A stretch of 33,401 bases of DNA from Purshia tridentata (Eukaryota > Streptophyta > Magnoliopsida > Rosales > Rosaceae): NCBI GenBank assembly GCA_003254885.1, contig QANT01000478.1, positions 1 to 33,401 of the forward strand, in the 5' to 3' direction. Made by a program: the position numbers and the translations under genes. The notes below the pieces were generated by a model. It had not been told where the DNA came from, searched no databases, and worked only from the letters and a program-made list of their open reading frames with translations. Below, piece by piece: positions 20,941 to 30,900 of this stretch (positions are counted from its first letter, which is position 1; each line of letters begins with the position of its first letter).

Positions 20941-22260
20941 TTCCTTACTCACTTTGCCTCCTCTGTATAGTTATTCTTCAAAATAGACCACTACGCAGTG
21001 GAATAGTGTACCGGGTTAAATGAAAAATCCTATAAGCTTTTGCAAGCTCGTATATGATAGAGAAACCATCATACACAATCATACTCAAAACAAGGTTGCC
21101 CACCAAGATAACACAACAGTGTACGATAATATCGTAAATTACAATATCACACAAATAACAGGTTCATCATGTATATTATGACTTAACATGCTCACATGGC
21201 AGTGTATATATATAATGCATTCAACAATGTCTCATGCACGCATTCTTGGCATGAAGAAGAAGCAATACATGTATGCTTGTTAATAGTAGACCTTAGTACT
21301 GACATGCTTATCATTTCTACTATTTACTCTAAACTCATGAGAATTCAAATAGCGAAACATCCGAACGAGAGGACCTCAGAGGATGCTCATACACCCAAAA
21401 GATGATGTATCACACCATGTGTCCCAAGGATACCTCAGATGATGCCCATACACCTAGCATACTCTTTAAAACGTAACCCGTCTAGAATTCTCATCTATAG
21501 TTTGGGAATTCGAACCCAATGTTCTAAGCAAAACCCACCGTTTCAAGTCAAAAAGGTCCAAACACTTGAAATTCATAAGTGTCAACCACATAATAATTTT
21601 AATGCTCATGGATGCCATTATAAAATATGCATGCCATGTAATGATTGTTATTCAAATTATTTTACATACATTTGAATATATAGCACAATCATTAATATCA
21701 AACATATACATTTTAATGTGCTTTACCTATTGCATCCCAAAATAAGGTGTGCATCATAAACACTTGCATTGAAAATACTTTCCAAAGCAAGCATTTAGTT
21801 TCTAAGCAAGTGAAGCAGAAGAACTAATTGGGTTTTTCTTTCTGTTCTTTAACTAATAGTTTTGCTAGGTTTTCATCTACTTTCTGAAAGTGTAGAAAAA
21901 AGCAAGCAGGTGATGAGTGTAGAAGCTAGCAAGCAATTGGGAGAAGTCATTCCTAAGTTGAATTCTGAAGGATGAGGTGGCAAGTTGCTAGAGTTCAGTT
22001 GTTCACACCTTAGAAATTGGAAATTGAGAAATTCTGGTTAGTCGCTTACCAGTATCAGCCTATCCAAGTATGAGGCGTCAAGTTGCTGGATCTTACTGGT
22101 TAGGTTTTCTAATTGGTCCTTATTAAATTCCCAAATTATAAATGAGCCTAAGACAAATTGCATGGAACTCCCTGTACATATTTTCAATGATTAGAAATTC
22201 TTCTCAATAAGTCATTCCTAAACCCTTATCTGCTACCACTACAAGTCAATTGCATTATAT
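20941..22260. other. Gene-free region with a short direct repeat
   Basis: The sequence at 21371-21395 (ggacctcagaggatgctcat then acacc) recurs with few changes at 21428-21453. The remainder is AT-rich with no domain-bearing frames. Its origin is unknown; repetitive DNA is likely. Confidence 0.4.
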
Positions 22261-22600
22261 ATGTTTGTGCCCAAAAAATAACGCTTGGGCATTTGTGGCT
22301 AAGGAAGTGCTTGTTGGCCAATTTCCGCGTTTGTGGCCAATAATGGTTGTTGGCTAACTCATTATGTGGCCAAGAGGTGTTTAAACCCAATTCCTATTAA
22401 TTTTTGGTTCAAGGGCCAAGATTCGCTTGGAGGCCAAAGATTGTTTAAGTTTGCTTGCCTTTGTGGCCCATCACTCCAAAAAGGTTTTTGAGGCCAATGA
22501 CATGGCCCTAAATTGATAAGTCCATTTCAGTAAGGGTCGATGGAAATTTTTGTGGCCCATCAATTCGACTAACTCCGAAATTCAAGTCCAAGGATATGTG
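22261..22600 (+). repeat. Cluster of dispersed TGTGGCC / GGCCAA words
   Basis: About ten copies of TGGCC, mostly TGTGGCC(A/C) or GGCCAA, occur every 15-40 bases between 22290 and 22560. This is far above expectation for this AT-rich DNA. No longer unit can be aligned, so it is not a simple tandem repeat. Confidence 0.5.
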
Positions 22601-22869
22601 TGGATCAAGTCATTAAGCAATGAATCCAACTTTGAAAAGGATTTCTATCCTCATTAATGATGAAATTTGATCCAAGATCCTCTTAGAATCCTTTTTGGAG
22701 TGAATTCAGAAAGTTTTTGTGAACAAGTCATCTAGTTTGACAAGGATTGAATAAAATCAAGCAATGACTCCTACTAAGGAAAGAATCTCAATATCCATCA
22801 ATGAGTAAAGCTTGGTTGGCAAAAGGAAATCCCAAGAAATTAGAGTCCTACTAGGAGAAAGAAGAAGAT

Positions 22870-23500
22870 TTCGGCTCAAGAAATGGTCCATTACTTAGGA
22901 TTGCATCTTAACAGCCTATACATAGATGCATTTAAGAGAAGAAGGACACACATTCAACATCCAGCACACACAAACTCTCAAGTCTCAAGAATCTTTCAAA
23001 GTTCTTTTGCTTTCAATTTCTTTTTAGTTGGTACCGTTCAAGGTGCTTTTAGGTTTCTCATAACTTTAGTCTCAAGATCATTAGTATTTTTTTGCTCTAC
23101 TAAGCTTTTGCAAGGCCTTAGTATCGATTTAGTTTTATTTTCCATATACTTTCAAGTACTCTACCTCTTGTTCTTGTTTTTCAATTTAATTTCAATACAA
23201 TTGTCTTTACCTTTTCTACAACTTTCAAGTTCCTTTACTTTACGTTTTTGTTCTTCAACTCTCTTTAGTTTAATGCACTTTATGTTTCTTGCAATTTATT
23301 TACGTTTTCAATTCGATCTATCTTTTTATTGATTGTTTGTTACAAGGCCTTGTCCCCGATGCTTGAAAAGAACCTAGGCTAAAAGTGGTTCCTAGCTTGG
23401 CCGAGCAATCTTTTAGATTCGATTTTAGATTTGGGTGCAAAATCTCATTATCACTATTTCAATTTATATTGTGGCCTAGTTTGAGGCACAATATTGGCAC
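22870..23500 (+). mobile_element. Possible LTR (Ty3/gypsy-like) right part with primer-binding-like site
   Basis: A transcribed-LTR-like leader ('cacacattcaacatccagc', then a long T-rich U5-like stretch) ends with '..gaggcacaat' followed by 'attggcacgctgaggtagaa' at about 23490. 'TTGGCACGC' right after a CA-ended repeat resembles the junction in some Ty3/gypsy elements. The 149-residue frame inside (22883-23332) is F/L-rich and not a protein family. No gag-pol or second LTR is present. Low confidence. Confidence 0.3.
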
Positions 23501-24660
23501 GCTGAGGTAGAACGGATGATAGTAAGTTTCAAAGAGCAGCTAGAATGTCGAATTCACAAAAAGGCAAATTTTGATTTCTACTAGTCGGAGGTCTGGAGTC
23601 AGAATATGGTCAATTTACATATCAAATTGTAGGAAATCATGAGACGAGTACAACTCACTACTTCTTTGTGATGTATGGGCTTTTTCAGGCATCCAAAATT
23701 GTTTAGGGCTTCAAAACAACATTTTAAGTTTTGGACTACTTTATTTTATTTTGGTTATTTATGACTCGTGGGCCTCATTTATGTGGTTGTTTTGCCCTTG
23801 GGTTGCAAGAAACGTACTTAAGGTTTTTTTCTAAGTTGTTTAGATGACTTTTTAATTTTTATTCAATAAAACCTTTGAGTTTCCTCTCAACCTTTTCTAG
23901 TGGACTCTAGAACTCTTTGCTAGGATTATACTGGTAATCCTTTGGTTAATTTCGCTGTGTCACACACCTCGCACTTATACCAAAACGGACCAAAATTCAC
24001 TTTTTGCCAACTTTGGCTTAAAAGACAAGTGAACAATGTAGCTTAATGTACTAGGATGTTATAGTGGTGGTAATGGCCAGGCGACAATGTTAGAGGTAAG
24101 GTAGTGGTGGTGGTGGTGGTGATGGTGTTGATTGTAGTGGGTATGATTCGTTTCTGTAAATCTTATTGAAATTCTGGAAATAGCAGCCATTTATATGTCA
24201 AATTAAAGTCAGAAATTATAACCCCAAACTTATCAATATTTTTTCCACGCTGAAGTTGAAGATTTTCTTCATGATCATATCAAAGAATGAAATTAGAGCA
24301 TGTTATTCTCCCAATCCCAACTTTCCCCAAAAGAATGAATTTAATTTCCTTGTTGCTTATGAAAAGCAAAAGTGAACCTTTAGTAACATGCTAACTTTAA
24401 CGATGGATATTCGCAAGGGGGCTCAAACAACATAGTCTCAAGGGAAATCCGACCCTTTCAATGCCTAAGCATACGGTACAGATCATTCTAAACAGTTTTA
24501 AGTGGCTTCATGTGGTCATATGGTGGTAGCGTTTGTTCAAAATTTTGTCTTTTGTTTCCTTTCATTTAGGAAAATCATTATAAGTTACATACCATATTTA
24601 TACCATATTGTATAAGTAATACAGGGCACAAAATTGTTTGCTTTCTATGAATTTGAAATT
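23501..24660. other. Repetitive gene-free DNA with (GGT)n microsatellite
   Basis: There is no gene. 23680-23960 looks like degraded LTR sequence ('tgctaggattatactggtaa' is reminiscent of LTR R regions, weak). A GGT/TGG microsatellite lies at about 24102-24126. Confidence 0.4.
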
Positions 24661-24991
24661 CATATTTGAATAATAATATCATATGAACACAACTCAAATG
24701 GGAATACCTTAAGCCTGTTAGTTCAAAATACAACCCCCACCTATACTCTATCCCCATAATTTCATGCTCTCACAAATTACGAAAAGAATGCATTTCCCTT
24801 TTTGAATCTGGAACTGAACAAAATTAGGAAGACATTGATCTCAACTTGTTCAACATCCCTGGTCCTACATTTCATGAATAGACGGTGGCGCCAACTGCTG
24901 CTTTTTCTTTGCAATTCCCAACACTGGTTTTGCCTTGATCCAGCCAGGCAGCCAGTATAGAAAACAGTGTAACACCAAGATCCGTTTCTTC
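24661..24991 (-). other. Probable 3' UTR and downstream of the recA gene
   Basis: This sequence lies downstream of the recA stop codon (24994-24992, minus strand). No unmistakable AATAAA was seen. The 72-residue minus frame at 24777-24995 ends in this UTR and has no domain. Confidence 0.4.
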
Positions 24992-27900
24992 TCACTGGAT
25001 CTCCTCAAAAACATCTTCATCCTGATGGGGTATTGGCAAGTCCTTTGTGTGCAATGAGCCTACTTGTCCGGTTCCATCTGTCATCATGGAGCGAACTATC
25101 TGCAGTTGCATTTCACAAACCTTTCAGTTCCTTCCCAAATAATAGAAAATGCCATTTCAAATCCCACCTTCATGGTTGAGAAACAAATTGTGGAAAGCAT
25201 ATATTTATATATTGAACTGTCATCAAATTATAATTATGAGTAAATTATACTTAGTTCCCCTCAAAACGGATAAGTAACACAAACTTTCCTTGATATAAAT
25301 TTCTGTGAACATGTGCAAACATAATATGCTGGACTAGTGATAAGACTTCCCTCTATTTTCTCAAAACTTGTTATGCTCATCATTGATATGCTGCACTGGA
25401 CCAATCATATAATGTTCGCACTTCAAAGTTTTGACGACATATAACATCAGAGGGGTGTGTCATCTACCCAAATAATGGCATCCAAGTGTAATTACCTGCA
25501 AAACCATTAATTTACCCATTCCCTACTTGATGACAAAACAAAAAAATAAAAAATAAAAAAACAACTCTCTTGCTACTATGTGTTAGGTCCCACTAAATCA
25601 TCTCTCACAGATCTCGCTCAGTTCTCAGCTTAATACTTTGGTCCCTGTAGGTGGCAAAGCAAACAGCAAGGGTTCCCTCTACTTCTACTCTGACTAGTAC
25701 AAAATTCAATGGCCCTGATTACCTATGGGCCCGATCTGTCCATATTTTTTGGAAGCTCACACACATGCTTTTGATTCTATTTTCAACAAGCTGGGAGTTT
25801 TAAGTATCTACTCCAGCTTGAGGGGGAGTGTTATTCATATAGGTTGATTATCAAACATTCAGTTTAATGGTGGATTATTAGGTATGTAGCCTAAATAAAG
25901 GTTGTTTGCTTAAATTAAGGTATAATCCACAGAGCTGACAACCAGAGCAATTTATGTCCTGGTATCCTAAATTAATCAGCCTTTCATTTGAATAAGCAAT
26001 ACAATGATCTTCTCCCTTTCTAAACAACAATAAACCCCCAAACAAAACAAAACCATACAACCCCAAAACTTCCAAGCCATTCAACAATGTAAAAGATGAT
26101 GAACAGCATCTTCATTTGATTCCTTGCACATATTGAATGAAAGTGAAGCAATATACCATCCAAACAATGTAGCAGATCTTAACCACTAGAAATAAACAAT
26201 AAGAAACAATGTATTGATGAAGAAAAAGAGACAAAAATAAAAACAGCTAGATTAGTGCATCAAGTTCAATTGAAGATATCAAAAACATCATACTAGCTAT
26301 AATTGTCCAAACCTTCTCTATTTCATCAAGAAGAAGAGGACTCTCTCTGAGGTACTGCAATGCTTTATCTCTTCCTTGTCCCAACCTTTTTCAATCACAA
26401 ACAAATGCCATTAATTAGCTGCAGCAGTTGTACAATTGAGGAAAGAGAAAAAATTTAGCACACTTTTCTGGAAGAGAGAGAGAGAGGAAGATATGGAAAA
26501 GAAAAGAAAACGAGTAACTGTTACAAACAAGGAAAAGAAAAGTGTCATAAGAAGAAAAAATATAGTTGGGTCGAATGAAAGCCTAAAGTTTAATCACATT
26601 CAGTGGTTTATGAATGTGAATGTTAGCACGGAGTAGGAGGTAAATCTCCTAGATGTTTTATTAATTGCAAAAACCAAGTACAGATTATGGACAAGGTGTC
26701 CACATCAGCAGAACATCTTACATCTGAAGCACGGAGTATGAGGTAAATCTCCTCCTATCTTTTTTTTTTGGGAGAAAAAGCAGATGTTTTATTAATTGCA
26801 AAAACCAAGTACATATTATGGACAAGATGTCCACATCGGCAGAACATCTTACATCTGAAGCATAATGCCATGCCCTAAAAGAGAAACAAGACAGTCTGCT
26901 ATCTTAAGCATTAACAAACAGCAGCTTTCCAATCTACGAGATAGTTGAAAAAGTTCCTCTAAATTCTGAAGCTACTTTGCCCACAAAGCCGACCAAAATC
27001 TGACTCTCCCAGAGTTCCTCCTCTCCCACTTCTTCATAATTCTCAAAAATGCTCCATCTCCACTCCATCCAAATAACCCAAAAAACTTCTGGCAACATGC
27101 ATCCCCAAAAGGTTTTTGCTCCACTCATCTCCCCTAGGAGCTATTTAAAATTTTGAGGGCTGCCATATTTACCTAACGTCCTGTCATGTATTTAGTGCAA
27201 AAATACAACCAAAGAATTTGCAGCACTCCCTACCTCGCTTATGTCTACAAGAAAATAATAAAATACCTTACTCATATGTTAGATAATGCTAAAAACCAAT
27301 TATTTCAGGATATTAGACATAAATTTTGACCCAAATTATCTTACCAAAATTGGGTATACCCCTAACACACCCCATACCAAAGAAACTATCCAAACCCTTT
27401 ACCCATAACCATTCCACGTACCAACTTGACTACAATCCACGTAACATTGCATGTCACCAAATGCTAGACAAGCAGCCTTAATTAGATTGTGTCAAACCTT
27501 TGCCCTTGGATACCAAGTCCATTTAGGAGGGATCCATCACCATTTAGGTTTGAGAACATGTGGTTTCACCATAGATATTTTAGAAATACTTTACAGTTGT
27601 GGTGGGAGGAGAGTTCGGTGCCTGGCTAAAAGGCACCTCCATGTTACTTTCATGTGAATTTATTCCAACTAAAAGGCGCCTGGTTTAATTTATTTCCAGA
27701 CCTCACAAAGCACAAATTTCTCCTAACAGAGAAATCTAACACTTTAGCTTCCTACTGCCAATCCCACTAAAAGCAATCTTGTTAACTTTATCTACCAATT
27801 TACTGAATACATCCACAATTATGTGAATAAAAACATTGCCTTGATGCAGCCCCAAAATATTTCCTCTCCAAAGTGAACTCGAGAAAATCCCAATCCGCAC

Positions 27901-30900
27901 AGCTGTACGCCTTCTCCAAATTTATCTTGAAAACTAGCTGCTTCCTCTTCTTTTCTTCTTTTCTCGCTTTTTGAAACAATACACATTTTATTTCATCTTA
28001 AAAAAGATAACACTAGTTGCAGACAAGAAGTCCATATCAGAGTACACCACTAATATATAGACAAACTGAAACCAACACTGGACAAAGCAACAACGAAAGC
28101 TCATCCTACAGCCGCTATCCAATCTAGCATTACCAAGAAAAAACAAGGAGATAAATCTTTAAATTCAATTGACACATTTGCCAGTGAAGCCCAAAACCTT
28201 ACAATCCCCAAAATTTCCTCCACCCCCCACCCACTATAATCTTCAGAAAACCTCCTTTCCAATCCATCCAAATTACCCAGAATGCAGTGAGTATACTACA
28301 ACCCCACAGGAAATTTTTTTTACTCCACCAAATGCAGTGTGTTTTTCACTTAGCAAGGAAAAGCACCCAACAGCAATCACTCAACTCAGCCCAGCGTCCC
28401 TAAACAACTTATGCCGTAATCTTAAAGCTACCGAACAGTGCACAAAAACATGATTACCACTAACCACTGCATCTTGCACATGATGCACCGTTGAGGAGAG
28501 AAACAACTTGGTCTCCTTCTCTGAATCAAGTTGCAGGTATTCACCCTCTCATGTGCTGCAAGCCAACCCAATGACCTTACAAGGTACTCTGGCTTTCCAA
28601 ACCTATTCTTTTCTTTAGTAAATTATTTTTTTCCCATAATTTGATATCCGATCAATTTTGTGAGCCTTATAAAATGATCTTGAAGCTGGTATACACCAGA
28701 GTGCAGCTTTTTACTTGGTGTGTGGCTCATGGGAAAATATATTCTTGTGACAACCCCAAAGAATAAAACTTTATGCTTTTTTTTTTTCTTTTTTTTTTTT
28801 TTTGTCTGANTTTTTTTTTTTTTTGGTCTGAAGACTTTATGCTTGTTTATCTCCACATTAGTTTGTTTTGTGTCAACAGGGGGAGAATGCTGATCATATT
28901 CTTTTGCATTGCCAATTCATAACGCAACTATTGGCTCAGTTGTTGAGCGTGTTTGGAGTGGTATGGGTTTGTCCTTGAATTGTTATTTCTTGCTGCTGGA
29001 TAATTACTGAGATATGGAAACCAAAAGAAAGGAGATTATTGGATTTTAGAAAAATTCACGAGGGATTTTCTTTAGGAGGGGAGTGCTGAGGGCCAAAAAG
29101 AACAAATGATCACTTGATTTGTTGGGATCTTTTGTTAAAGCCAAAAAAAAAATATTGCTTTACTAGAGACTTTAATAAAGAGAAATAGGGATTTACTTGG
29201 TAAGTGGCTGTGGAGGCTCACTCTCAAGAAAGATTCCTTGTGAGCATTGGTCTTTCAGAGTAACTATGGAATCCAAGATAATGGGTCGAATTCTCTGGTT
29301 GTTGAGAGAGACACTTTCCGAAGTCCTTCAGGGTTATTCTAGCTTCTCTCCTTTGGTGAAATTTGTTGCGGGTAATGCAAATACAGTCAAATTTTAGGAA
29401 GATTTTGGGCTGTCTTTCCAATCCTTATTTTTTCATTTATATCGGAATTCTTTGAACTGGCATGCTGTGATCTCTTCTTTAGCTTCTTTTTCTTCGGTTG
29501 GTATCATCTCTGGGGGATTTACACTTTCAGAGATTTTGAGTGAGCTCAGACTTTCCTTCATGTCTAAACAGTGTCTCTTTGCACCAGAATCATGTAGACA
29601 AAAAGGTCATGGTCTCTTCACTCTGGTAATTTTTCTTCCAACTCTTTTTTCTCTCATTTGGTCAACAATCAATCAGATCCTCCCTTTTGAGCCACCTAAG
29701 TCGATTTGGAAGGTCAGTGTTCCAATAAAAGTTGATTTGGACAGCCAGTATTCCAATAAAGGGGCAAATTTTTACAAGACTGGTGGTACATAAATACTAG
29801 TGACATGCTCCAAAGAAGAATGCCCTATGCTTGCTAATCACCACAAAGAAGAATGTTTGGATGGAACAGAATAGTAGACTCCTTGAGGATAAGGGCAAGG
29901 ATGTAAAGTTACTGTGGGATAACTGATAGGATTAAAGTTAACTGTCTCTTGATTGGGGAGGGACTGATGTTTTGAGTGTTTTATGTGATTTTGCTTCAGT
30001 TTGTTGAATTAGTTGCTGATGGATTTCTTGTTCTTCTTACATTGTATTTTCTGATTGTTTTATTAATGAAATTTGGGTTTCTGATTAAAAACAAGAACAA
30101 AAAGGCGATTACCCTCTGGCAGTTTGCATTATTGGATTTCATGTGGAACAACAATAGAAGTTCAATCACAAACCTGTGGCGCCCCGTAGCTATACCAAGA
30201 GCAATTTAAGAACAACAAAAAGCTGAAAATAGAAGCTTAATACAAACCTGTGGTCCCCATAGCTATACCAAGAGCCCTTCTTCACTACTACATCCATCAT
30301 TTCAGCACAATCCAAAATGCAACCCTGAAAGAAAGAGAAGAGTCAAAAACAGAGTTGGTTCCCATTGAGGAGAAGAAGGAGGTGGGGGGGAGTGTTTAGG
30401 TAAGTTGTGAAACTGACCAATTTACTTATTCCCTCTCCAAAAACAATTTCAAATTCAGCTTGTTTGTATGGCCTTGAAACCTACAACAATTACTTAGGAT
30501 AAGGATTTTTCTACAAATAAGCAACATTAATTAGAAACATAACAAAGTAGTGGACTAAACAATTAAAATGATAGAGATGAATATTTACTAAAATTATTGC
30601 AAAAACCGTGAATCAGGAAATTGCAATTGAAAAAAGTCATCCAACAAAAATAAGCAAATATCATAACAAAATCATTTAGCCTAAAGAAAAAAAAAAAAAA
30701 AAANAAAAAAAAAAAAAAAAAAAAAAGGATCGAAGCAGTTTTCATAGTATCTGAAAAGACAAAAAGAATTCAATTTGTTTTGACAGAAATCCCTGACTTC
30801 ATCAGGATATTCTAGTTCAATCTAGTGATTGCAATGACATAAGTAGGGAGGGGAATATAACTATTTGTTGACTGTTACATCATGGTTTTTCATGGTCACA

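Noticed and set aside
22883..23332. 149-residue plus-strand open frame
   Set aside because: Strongly F/L/S-biased from T-rich DNA, no recognisable domain; the tract looks like non-coding LTR.
26755..30105. CRISPR-like or new coding system in the gene-free middle of recA
   Set aside because: The conserved-looking frames are ordered pieces of LINE reverse transcriptase, zf-RVT and C-terminal regions broken by stops.
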